Positions 1-5,302 of a stretch of DNA of 5,302 bases are shown here, one piece after another (positions within the stretch are counted from its first letter, which is position 1; each line of letters opens with the position of its first letter). Under the pieces are notes generated by a model. It did not search any database. It was given only the letters and a program-made list of their open reading frames with translations, and had not been told where the DNA came from. Source of the stretch: Methanobacteriota archaeon (lineage in GTDB: Archaea > Thermoplasmatota > DTKX01 > GCA-020343715); NCBI GenBank assembly GCA_030597775.1, contig JAUVRF010000159.1, positions 1 to 5,302 on the forward strand, read 5' to 3'. The translations under genes were made by a program, and so were the position numbers.

Positions 1-1799
1 ACCTCCTCGCCGGTGGAGTTGTGCAGCGCCCACCTCAGTTCGTCGATGCCGGTGCCGTAATCACCCACGGCCCCCCACAGATGCACCCGGGGTTCGGTGA
101 CGATGAGAGAGACCGCGGGGTCGAGGCTGACCCATGGACTGGCATCGTCGTGGAACACCAGTTGGAATGGACCCTCCTCCCACGGGTTGAGGGTGTCCAA
201 TGCCTCGAAGGTATGGTCGTCGATGTACAGGGAGGTCTCCACTTCGGTGAAGGCCACGTATGTCTCGTTTCCCTCATCGTCCATCGTCCACTCCAGGCGC
301 GGGATGAGGGGTCGATCCTCGGAGCCGACCCTCCATTCCGTGGGCGGGATCGGCTTGGCCCGCTTGGCGTTGAATATGTAGAGGAACACCAGGCCGTCCG
401 TGCTGGTGTCATCGGTGTCCCAGTTGACTGCGTCGATCTCGAGGTGGCGCTCCACGTTGATGATGGCGGGCCGCTGGTCCGGTGCCACGTACAGTTCGAT
501 GGCTTCCACGTCCAGCAGGCAGTCCTCGAGGATGATGGCGGCACCCCCCTCGCCCCGGACGGCCACCTCTGCTTCCGTGAGGTCCGAGTTCGAGATGTGG
601 ATGCCGGTGTTCCTGGCGACCAGGCCTTCCTCGCCCCAGACCTCGACGTTGTCTATGCTGGCGGGGATGGGCGAGGGCATGCCGGTGAAGTCAAGGGCGG
701 TCCTCTGGGCCCGGATGGTGGAGTTCAGGAGCTGCAGACCGGTGTAGTCGCCCTTCACCTGGATCCCTCGGGGCCCGTCGATGTTGAGCATATCCAGTCT
801 CAGTTCGCCGTAGACACCGTAGGCCTGGACCTCCAGGCCGTATCCGGAGAACCCGGTGATCGAGACGTTCACCAGGGCCATGACGCCCCGGAAGGTGTCG
901 TTGAGGTCCAGCAGGACCATACCACCGTCCAACGTGGTCGCCTCTATGATTATGTCGAGGACCTTTATCTCGGTGCCAGTCCGTTCAAGCTGGATGGTGA
1001 GGTCGGAGGAGATGAACTCGCACTGTCTGACGTGGGCCTCCAAGGTGGGCTGCCATGTCGGGGCGAAGGACCTGAGATCGGAGGCGTTGAAAGTGCAATC
1101 GCTAGCATAGAGGTCGGCCCGGGACATTATGCCGTTGAAAAGGTCCGAGAAGGTGCTGTCGGTCAAGGTCGCAATGCCCTGCTCGAACCGCAGTCGCTCC
1201 TTGAGACCGTAGTACTCCTTCCCCCAGTCCATGCTGGCCTCGACGGATGACTCGGAGATGGTTATGGAGCCCTTGGATACCACGAAGGCGTAGACCAGGT
1301 TGACGGTCGAGGCGGCGAAGTATGCCCCGCCCTCGATGGTGAGCATCAGCGGATCGTTCACGCTCGGAGTGGACCAACTGCCCTCCAGGGTGAGGTCCGC
1401 TCCCCTCACTGCAAGGGTCCCTCGGCTGTGGACCAGGATGTCCACGTGCTTGAAATGGACCGTGCCCCTGATATCCATGTGACCCTGCATGACCATCCTG
1501 CCCGAGTTCTCCATGATCACGGTCGTTTTACCGTCCAGGACAAGGCTGCCCGATCGCACCTGTATCCTGATGTCCTCGGGGGATCCGCCCGTGAAGCGGA
1601 GCTCGCACGATGATAGATGCAGGGAGCCTCCAAGTTCGATGGAGAGCTGGCCGCTCACGGTGATGACCTCGTCGGAGCGGACCTCGGACCCGATGATCGT
1701 CCAGTCATCGTGATCCTCGTCAGCGGCAGCGCCCAGTGCCGTCACTGCTGCGATGGCCAGGAAGACCAGGGCGAAGAGGACCATCCTTCTAACGACCAT
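1..1799 (-). CDS. Secreted beta-helix / Ig-like surface protein, C-terminus beyond window
   Basis: The frame is open from ATG 1799 to the window edge, giving 599 complete codons and no stop. Residues 1-26 form a classical signal peptide: arginines at 4-5, a hydrophobic stretch at about 7-22, then Ala-rich GAAADE, with no lipobox cysteine. Residues about 35-450 show short strands rich in Val, Ile and Leu, alternating with Gly/Asn/Asp turns. A recurring strand-end pattern of Ser/Cys/Asp plus one residue plus hydrophobic appears (SSCEL 63-67, SDCTF 233-237, RQCEF 258-262, EDCLL 425-429), which resembles right-handed parallel beta-helix proteins. Residues about 455-550 look like a separate beta-rich module, and from about 552 (DDASPWVSL) an Ig-like repeat begins. 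The protein is probably exported to the cell surface. ATG 1799 is preferred over the ATG at codon 6 because it keeps the arginines, and GGGAG (1812-1808) lies 8 bases upstream. Substrate and exact family are not recognisable. Confidence 0.86.
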   Translation of the reverse strand, partial: MVVRRMVLFALVFLAIAAVTALGAAADEDHDDWTIIGSEVRSDEVITVSGQLSIELGGSLHLSSCELRFTGGSPEDIRIQVRSGSLVLDGKTTVIMENSGRMVMQGHMDIRGTVHFKHVDILVHSRGTLAVRGADLTLEGSWSTPSVNDPLMLTIEGGAYFAASTVNLVYAFVVSKGSITISESSVEASMDWGKEYYGLKERLRFEQGIATLTDSTFSDLFNGIMSRADLYASDCTFNASDLRSFAPTWQPTLEAHVRQCEFISSDLTIQLERTGTEIKVLDIIIEATTLDGGMVLLDLNDTFRGVMALVNVSITGFSGYGLEVQAYGVYGELRLDMLNIDGPRGIQVKGDYTGLQLLNSTIRAQRTALDFTGMPSPIPASIDNVEVWGEEGLVARNTGIHISNSDLTEAEVAVRGEGGAAIILEDCLLDVEAIELYVAPDQRPAIINVERHLEIDAVNWDTDDTSTDGLVFLYIFNAKRAKPIPPTEWRVGSEDRPLIPRLEWTMDDEGNETYVAFTEVETSLYIDDHTFEALDTLNPWEEGPFQLVFHDDASPWVSLDPAVSLIVTEPRVHLWGAVGDYGTGIDELRWALHNSTGEE

Positions 1800-2065
1800 A
1801 GTACTCGCTCCCACTGGACACCCTTCCGTTAGGATTCCTGTGAAAAGTAGTTTTCGGAACAGATAACATCGAGGTGGAATGACCTTCTGAGGCATTTTTA
1901 CCGTTCCAGCAACGTCCGTCTCACCCATTGCGACCATTCCTATTGACCCTATCCAGGCTTTGAACGGCTCGTGAGACCGTTCTCAGGGCCTACTATATCC
2001 TAGGTTGGGAGTTCATATTAAAAGATTGGAGAAGTTTTAGACACGTAGAGACGGTGACGTTCCGT
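1800..2065. other. Non-coding gap between oxidoreductase end and surface-protein start
   Basis: This gap is downstream of the flavoprotein gene and upstream of the surface-protein gene, both on the minus strand. I see no credible coding frame. It is AT-richer than the flanks and holds several minus-strand A/T tracts: CTTTTAATATG near 2023-2013, GGATATAGTAGG near 2000-1989, TAAAAATG near 1900-1893, and a small hairpin-like GAAAA-CTAC-TTTTC at 1855-1842. Any of these could serve as a TATA-like element or, in the case of the T-rich tract just after the oxidoreductase, a termination signal. None fits a consensus well enough to call alone. Inverted copies of GAACGG/CCGTTC are concentrated here and are listed separately. 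Confidence 0.6.
1962..1985. repeat. Two overlapping, mutually exclusive inverted repeats
   Basis: The first inverted repeat pairs GAACGG (1962-1967) with CCGTTC (1977-1982), and inside it CTC (1968-1970) can also pair with GAG (1973-1975), leaving one unpaired A. The second pairs TGAGA (1972-1976) with TCTCA (1981-1985) around a CCGT loop. They share bases, so only one can form at a time as RNA. The element sits about 165 bases upstream of the surface-protein start, beyond the flavoprotein gene. It could be a protein-binding palindrome, a transcript-end structure or chance; function is unknown. Confidence 0.5.
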
Positions 2066-2075
2066 TCAAGAACGG
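2062..2075. repeat. Perfect 14-bp palindrome over the oxidoreductase stop codon
   Basis: CCGTTC (2062-2067) and GAACGG (2070-2075) are perfect inverted copies separated by AA. The minus-strand TGA stop of the flavoprotein gene (2068-2066) straddles the centre. The same hexamers make up the inverted repeat about 80 bases further downstream. As RNA the two-base loop is tight, so a protein-binding site or a chance palindrome are alternatives to a 3'-end hairpin. Confidence 0.5.
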
Positions 2076-3421
2076 GCGGATGGCGCCCGGTCGAAGAGCT
2101 CCTTGACCTCCTTCCGCCAGGACGTCAGCCCGCTGGGGTCCTCGGGATACCGGGTGTACAGGTCCCGAGCGGACTCCATGTCGGATTGCATACGCTTGAG
2201 GGCCCTGACCAACCTGGGTTCGCCCAGCAACTTCGTGGCTGCCTTCAGCTTCTTTCCGAATGACAGGTCCAATCTGCCCTTCCGGGCAGCCGAGACGATC
2301 TCCGCCTCCGAGACTATCCCGGAGCCCATCAGCCGGTTCAGCTGCGCGTTGGTCAGTGCCTGGAGGGACATCCGGAGCATCTGGTTGGCCGCCTGGTCGG
2401 TCCCGTAGGAGGTGTGATACCTGTGAGCATAAGGGAACAGGTCCTCCATGGTCGGGGTCTTCGTTGTCTCCAGGGCCACTGTCACCACCTCTGACAACAG
2501 GCCCGCAGCGTACATCGAGGCACCGATCCCCGAGCCGGTCATGGGTTGCACCTGGCACGCTGCATCCCCGATGGCAACGATGCCGGGGCCCACTGGGCAA
2601 TCGATCGGTCGTCTGTTGGGTATCACTCCCGCCCCCGACCGGATCTCCGTCGTGTTCGCCAGGCCTGGGTACTTGGGGAGGACCTCCTTGTGGATCTGGG
2701 TCCTGGGGTTTGGGATACCAGGTACCCACTGCATGCCGATGCCCACGTTGACCAGGGTCTCGGTCCGATCGGCGACCCAGTACAGGCCCTGGGGTGCGAT
2801 CTCGAAATCGAAGGTGGCCTCGACCAGCAGGTCCTCCACGGGCTCCGGTCTACGCCGCTCCTCGCGGTAGGCCAAGGCCATCTCGCTGTGGGGTACGACC
2901 TCGGTCATAGGCCAGTCAGCTGGCACGGCCTGTCTTAGCCGGGCCCTCCATCCGGTCGCGTCCACCGTGACGGGAGCCAGTACCCGGAAGGCATCGCCAC
3001 CCCTGGAAGGTCGACAGTGGACGCCCACCACGTGTCCTTCCTCGATTATCGGGCCGGTCGCCTCGGTCCGGTCGGCCATCTGGACGCCTGCGTCCAGAGC
3101 CCGTCGGACAAGGTACTGGTTCAAGCCGAAACGGTCGATGGCTATCCCGGCCGTCTCCCCACGGAGTCGGACCTTCCTGTCGGGTGAGTTGAGGTATGCG
3201 TGCTCAACTTCGCGGAGAATGAACTCGCCCCTCGGAATGGGGAGGCCAAGCTTCTCGAACTGGTACCTATCGATGCCGTCACCGCAGCTCCGGGAGCCTA
3301 CCCTGGCCTGTGATCTCCGCTCCACAAGGAGCACCCGGAGCCCCTTGCTTGCCAGGTCGAAGGCGGTACTGGCCCCAGCCACATTGCCGCCCGCAACTAT
3401 GACATCGAAGCTGTTGTCCAG
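2066..3421 (-). CDS. Geranylgeranyl-reductase-family FAD-dependent oxidoreductase
   Basis: This is a flavoprotein of the family that reduces isoprenoid double bonds, including those of archaeal membrane lipids. Numbering is for the 451-residue form. FDVIVAGGNVAG at 5-16 is the N-terminal FAD dinucleotide fold, and VERR at 33-36 ends its second strand. CGDGI at 46-50 matches the family's conserved cysteine region. DATGW at 154-158 and GDAACQVQPMTGSGIG at 285-300 are the later FAD-contacting motifs. The substrate-side segment GLYWVADRTETLVNVGIG (212-229) lacks the FPxG part usual in lipid reductases. The C-terminal tail after GDAA is longer than in typical members of about 400 residues. The open frame reaches back to GTG 3511, abutting the preceding stop, but homology begins near FDVIV. 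CTG 3421 with a GAGGTG ribosome site fits best; GTG 3442 is the alternative. The gene follows the Ig-like protein gene and may share its transcript. Substrate is uncertain. Confidence 0.9.
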   Translation of the reverse strand: MDNSFDVIVAGGNVAGASTAFDLASKGLRVLLVERRSQARVGSRSCGDGIDRYQFEKLGLPIPRGEFILREVEHAYLNSPDRKVRLRGETAGIAIDRFGLNQYLVRRALDAGVQMADRTEATGPIIEEGHVVGVHCRPSRGGDAFRVLAPVTVDATGWRARLRQAVPADWPMTEVVPHSEMALAYREERRRPEPVEDLLVEATFDFEIAPQGLYWVADRTETLVNVGIGMQWVPGIPNPRTQIHKEVLPKYPGLANTTEIRSGAGVIPNRRPIDCPVGPGIVAIGDAACQVQPMTGSGIGASMYAAGLLSEVVTVALETTKTPTMEDLFPYAHRYHTSYGTDQAANQMLRMSLQALTNAQLNRLMGSGIVSEAEIVSAARKGRLDLSFGKKLKAATKLLGEPRLVRALKRMQSDMESARDLYTRYPEDPSGLTSWRKEVKELFDRAPSARS

Positions 3422-3428
3422 GCCGCCC

Positions 3429-3434
3429 CACCTC
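3429..3434 (-). promoter_or_regulatory. Shine-Dalgarno site that points to a CTG start
   Basis: On the minus strand GAGGTG lies 7 bases before CTG 3421, an ideal spacing, and the encoded protein then begins LDNSFDVIV, exactly where this family usually starts. The in-frame GTG codons at 3442 and 3511 have no comparable site at the right distance. A weak TATA-like CTTTTGAT lies further upstream at 3465-3458 and could give the gene its own promoter. Confidence 0.5.
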
Positions 3435-3511
3435 GGGCACACGGACGGACTTCGAGCATCAAAAGGGTTTCTCTCGCAGCCTCCATGATGGCCGGGCCCC
3501 GTAATGGTCAC

Positions 3512-3949
3512 CTATTCCAGCGTGACCGGGACCTCCACCGGTTCGGAGTAGTTGTCCCCGTCGCACACCCGGACCATGACGGTCACGCGACCGGTCCTGA
3601 GGCCGTCCATGTCCAGGAAGAGGTCGATATCCATGTTCTTGGCGTTCCTCAGGTTCCATCCGGTAGCTTCCGTCCAGGCTCCGTAGTATGGATCGCCCTC
3701 GAACTTCCACTGGAGGGAGGAGCCTGTGCCGAAACCCCGCTCGTCGAACGCCGAGCCCTTGATCGGGATCTTGCCGTCGTAGGTCGTATCGGCCACGGGC
3801 ATGACCAACGACAGAACAGGTTCCGGGGTCTTCTCATCGGACCCATCTGGCCCATCGTTGAATAAGGGGGTCCAGAATATCGCTGCTACAACCATCGAGA
3901 TGACCACAAGGGTCGCGATACCAATGCCAACGAGCAGATTGCGCTCCAT
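3512..3949 (-). CDS. Membrane-anchored extracytoplasmic Ig-like protein
   Basis: A 145-residue protein of unknown function. Residues 1-4 (MERN) are followed by a hydrophobic helix at about 5-27 (LLVGIGIATLVVISMVVAAIF) with no lipobox cysteine, so it is probably an uncleaved N-terminal anchor. An acidic linker at 31-41 (DGPDGSDEKTP) leads to a single beta-sandwich-like domain at about 43-145. That domain has LSLVMPVADTTYDGKIPIKGSAFDERG, the strand-turn pattern of bacterial Ig-like/PKD-type modules, and ends in alternating strands (VTVMVRVCDGDN, PVEVPVTLE). It should face outside the cell and may bind a partner or polysaccharide. GAGGGG (3960-3955) lies 5 bases before ATG 3949, and a TATA-like box lies a further 34 bases upstream. 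It is transcribed away from the tetR-like gene and towards the oxidoreductase. The exact domain family cannot be named from the sequence alone. Confidence 0.85.
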   Translation of the reverse strand: MERNLLVGIGIATLVVISMVVAAIFWTPLFNDGPDGSDEKTPEPVLSLVMPVADTTYDGKIPIKGSAFDERGFGTGSSLQWKFEGDPYYGAWTEATGWNLRNAKNMDIDLFLDMDGLRTGRVTVMVRVCDGDNYSEPVEVPVTLE

Positions 3950-3993
3950 CCAAACCCCTCGGATGACCCCGATCGAATCTGTCGTTGCGGGTT

Positions 3994-4003
3994 GATATAG
4001 TTA
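3994..4003 (-). promoter_or_regulatory. TATA-like promoter of the Ig-like protein gene
   Basis: The minus strand reads TAACTATATC here, within an AT-rich island in GC-rich DNA. Its centre is about 50 bases from ATG 3949. Archaeal transcription starting about 25 bases downstream of the box would leave a leader of roughly 23 bases containing the GAGGGG ribosome site. No experimental start site is known to me. Confidence 0.55.
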
Positions 4004-4076
4004 TTGGGAACCCTGATGGACCCCCTCATCCTCGGATGGCTGACATACGACGGTCCGTGATTTTTGTAGCAGAATG

Positions 4077-4083
4077 CTTATTA
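4077..4083 (+). promoter_or_regulatory. Candidate TATA box of the TetR-ABC operon
   Basis: CTTATTA is the best AT-rich element upstream of the repressor start. A start site about 25 bases downstream would fall near 4105, inside the inverted repeat at 4100-4119, so a bound repressor would block initiation. It is only a loose match to the archaeal TATA consensus. Confidence 0.4.
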
Positions 4084-4099
4084 CGACCGGGCACCATAC

Positions 4100-4119
4100 A
4101 AGCAAGCACCTACTTGCTT
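4100..4119. promoter_or_regulatory. Probable TetR-type operator (7-bp inverted repeat)
   Basis: AAGCAAG (4100-4106) and CTTGCTT (4113-4119) are perfect inverted copies separated by CACCTA. The 20-bp span and dyad form match typical operators of dimeric TetR-family repressors. The site ends 4 bases before the ribosome-binding site of the adjacent repressor gene and overlaps the expected transcription start. Autoregulation of the repressor-ABC operon is therefore the likely function. The divergent Ig-like gene has its TATA box about 100 bases away and is less likely to be controlled by it. Confidence 0.65.
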
Positions 4120-4123
4120 TCAT

Positions 4124-4130
4124 AGGAGGT
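4124..4130 (+). promoter_or_regulatory. Strong Shine-Dalgarno site that sets the repressor start
   Basis: AGGAGGT lies 6 bases before ATG 4137. An in-frame ATG at 4074 would add 21 residues, but it has no such site, overlaps the TATA-like element, and would place the operator inside the coding sequence. Confidence 0.8.
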
Positions 4131-4136
4131 CGAGGC

Positions 4137-4727
4137 ATGGGACCGACCCCGGACACTAACACGAGGATACTGGATGCGGCATTGCGCTTGTTCTACCAGA
4201 ATGGATACGACGGGACGACGACCAGGGCGATCGCCGAGGGGGCGGGGGTCAACGAGGTGACCCTCTTCCGCAACTTCGGATCGAAGGAGAAGATCTTCCT
4301 GGCCGTGATAGAACGCGAGACGGACGTGGTGGCCGATATCGAGGAGTTCGGCCTCCGGCCATCGGGTAACGTCGAGGACGACCTGGCCAAGGCCGGCGAG
4401 CGCATCCATCACGAGATGGTGAGTCGAGCGAAGCTGGTCAAGATCGCGATGGTCGAGGCCAGCAAGGACCCGAGGGTGTGGGACAGCATTGGTCATGTGC
4501 CGTTCCAGGTCCTTGGCATGTTGACGAGATACTTCGATGAGGCCAAGGAGGCGGGGCACATCCGGGATGTGAACAGCAAGCTCGCGGCCGTGTCCTTCTT
4601 CAGCTTCTTCTTCCGGTCGATGGTCGCCACGGCCTTCCTCGGCCAGGACGTGTTCATCAAGATGGGCCAGGAGACCATCCGGGAGTTCGCAGGGATCATG
4701 GCAAGAGGGCTTGTGGTGGAGGGATGA
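4137..4727 (+). CDS. TetR/AcrR-family transcriptional repressor
   Basis: A 196-residue protein, normal for the family. The N-terminal DNA-binding domain covers about residues 8-55. Helix 1 is TRILDAALRLFYQNGYDGTT; the helix-turn-helix is TTRAIAEGAGVNEVTLFRNF (28-47); then comes the hallmark FGSKEKIFLAVIER (47-60). From about 65 on it is all helical, forming the ligand-binding and dimerisation region, including an aromatic-rich helix SFFSFFFRSMVATAF near 161-175. Such repressors dimerise on palindromic operators and release DNA when a small, often toxic or lipophilic, ligand binds. A matching inverted repeat lies immediately upstream, and an ABC transporter gene starts one base after the stop, so it probably represses both genes. 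ATG 4137 is chosen for its ribosome site. The ligand cannot be predicted from this sequence. Confidence 0.95.
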   Translation: MGPTPDTNTRILDAALRLFYQNGYDGTTTRAIAEGAGVNEVTLFRNFGSKEKIFLAVIERETDVVADIEEFGLRPSGNVEDDLAKAGERIHHEMVSRAKLVKIAMVEASKDPRVWDSIGHVPFQVLGMLTRYFDEAKEAGHIRDVNSKLAAVSFFSFFFRSMVATAFLGQDVFIKMGQETIREFAGIMARGLVVEG

Positions 4728-4728
4728 G

Positions 4729-5302
4729 ATGACGAGCACGATCGAGATCAAAGGGCTCACCCGGCGCTTCGGCGACCTGGTGGCCGTCGACGATCTGGAC
4801 CTATCCATCGAGTCGGGCGAGGTCTACGGCCTCCTGGGTCCCAACGGGGCGGGGAAGACCACCGTCATCCGACTGCTCGTGGGTCTCAGCAGGCCCAACG
4901 AGGGCAGCATGACCATCTCCGACCGGCCAGCAGGCCACAAGGACCTCTCCCATCGCATGGGTTACATGCCCCAGGAGGAGGCGCTGTACGACATGCTCAC
5001 CGTGGACGAGAACCTGGACCTGTACGGCCGTCTCTTCGCGCTATCCATAGAGGACCTGGAGAGGCGGAAGAACGAGACCCTCAACTTCGTCGCCCTGGAG
5101 GGCAGGCGGCGGGACCTGGTCTACACCCTCTCCGGCGGCATGCGTCACCGCGTCAGCCTGGCCATCGCCCTCCTCCACGAACCGGAGATCCTGTTCCTGG
5201 TCGAGCCGACGGTTGGGGTTGACCCGGGGCTCCGGGTCGCCTTCTGGGAGATCTTCGGCCCGCTCCAGACCTCGGGCACGACGGTCGTGATCACCACCCA
5301 CT
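4729..5302 (+). CDS. ABC-2-type transporter ATP-binding protein, 3' end beyond window
   Basis: 191 codons are present, from ATG 4729 to the window edge. This is the ATPase subunit of an ABC exporter of the drug-efflux type. Walker A GPNGAGKTT is at 37-45, the Q-loop MPQEE has its glutamine at 82, the signature LSGGM is at 134-138, the D-loop GVDP is at 163-166, and the switch histidine is H191 at the very edge. The Walker B segment reads ILFLVEP (154-160): the magnesium-binding aspartate is replaced by V158 (GTC, 5200-5202), while the catalytic glutamate E159 remains. GVDPGLRVAFWEIF resembles ABC-2 ATPases paired with a separate permease, which would be expected downstream. GGAGG (4718-4722) lies 6 bases before the start inside the end of the repressor gene, so the two are probably co-transcribed and translationally coupled. 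Activity is uncertain because of V158. Confidence 0.95.
   Translation, partial: MTSTIEIKGLTRRFGDLVAVDDLDLSIESGEVYGLLGPNGAGKTTVIRLLVGLSRPNEGSMTISDRPAGHKDLSHRMGYMPQEEALYDMLTVDENLDLYGRLFALSIEDLERRKNETLNFVALEGRRRDLVYTLSGGMRHRVSLAIALLHEPEILFLVEPTVGVDPGLRVAFWEIFGPLQTSGTTVVITTH

Noticed and set aside
21..1250. Plus-strand open frame of 409 codons
   Set aside because: It is the mirror of the minus-strand surface-protein gene. Its translation is low in complexity, rich in Gly, Val, Asp and His, with no recognisable domain, while the minus strand gives a signal peptide and a clean beta-rich protein. GC-rich codons readily leave the antisense frame open.
2037..2729. Minus-strand open frame of 230 codons inside the flavoprotein
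   Set aside because: It overlaps the FAD oxidoreductase in another frame and translates to Pro/Gly/Arg-rich sequence typical of out-of-frame GC-rich DNA.
4050..4058. Short palindrome ACGG-T-CCGT in the divergent promoter region
   Set aside because: Four-base arms are expected often by chance, and it is not placed like the longer 7-bp repeat next to the repressor start.
4074..4136. N-terminal extension of the repressor from ATG 4074
   Set aside because: There is no ribosome site before 4074, while AGGAGGT precedes ATG 4137 at ideal spacing. The family's N-terminus fits 4137, and the extension would translate the operator.
4110..4808. Minus-strand open frame of 232 codons opposite the repressor
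   Set aside because: It lies antisense to an unambiguous TetR gene and the ABC gene start. Its translation shows only His/Asp/Leu-rich shadow composition.
5041..5301. Minus-strand open frame opposite the ABC ATPase
   Set aside because: It is antisense to the conserved signature and Walker B region; no domain is visible in its translation.

Overview
The window looks like a GC-rich archaeal chromosome segment, most likely from a euryarchaeon of the Thermoplasmatota type. This rests on four things. The central gene is a geranylgeranyl-reductase-family flavoprotein. Two genes encode exported or membrane-anchored proteins with beta-helix or Ig-like folds, as is common in that group. AT-rich TATA-like boxes stand in front of genes in otherwise GC-rich DNA. 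Several starts are preceded by Shine-Dalgarno sequences. This is inference from gene content; there is no rRNA or other phylogenetic marker here.

Left part (1-1799, minus strand): the first 599 codons of a large secreted protein. It has a signal peptide, a long right-handed beta-helix-like region, and the beginning of an Ig-like domain where the window cuts it. A 266-base non-coding stretch (1800-2065) follows, holding clustered inverted copies of one hexamer, GAACGG/CCGTTC.

Middle (2066-3949, minus strand): a geranylgeranyl-reductase-family FAD oxidoreductase. Its likely start is an unusual CTG codon behind a good Shine-Dalgarno sequence. Upstream lies a small gene for a membrane-anchored extracytoplasmic Ig-like protein, with a clear TATA-like element.

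Right part (4100-5302, plus strand, divergent): a TetR-family repressor preceded by a perfect 7-bp inverted repeat that is a strong candidate autoregulatory operator. One base after its stop begins an ABC transporter ATPase, truncated by the window edge. This is the usual layout of a ligand-induced efflux operon; the permease is expected just beyond the window. The ATPase carries valine in place of the Walker B aspartate, the most striking coding anomaly here.

I see no RNA gene, CRISPR array, insertion sequence or integrase. I found no convincing new multi-gene system. The best leads are the altered ATPase, the operator, the CTG start and the hexamer palindromes.
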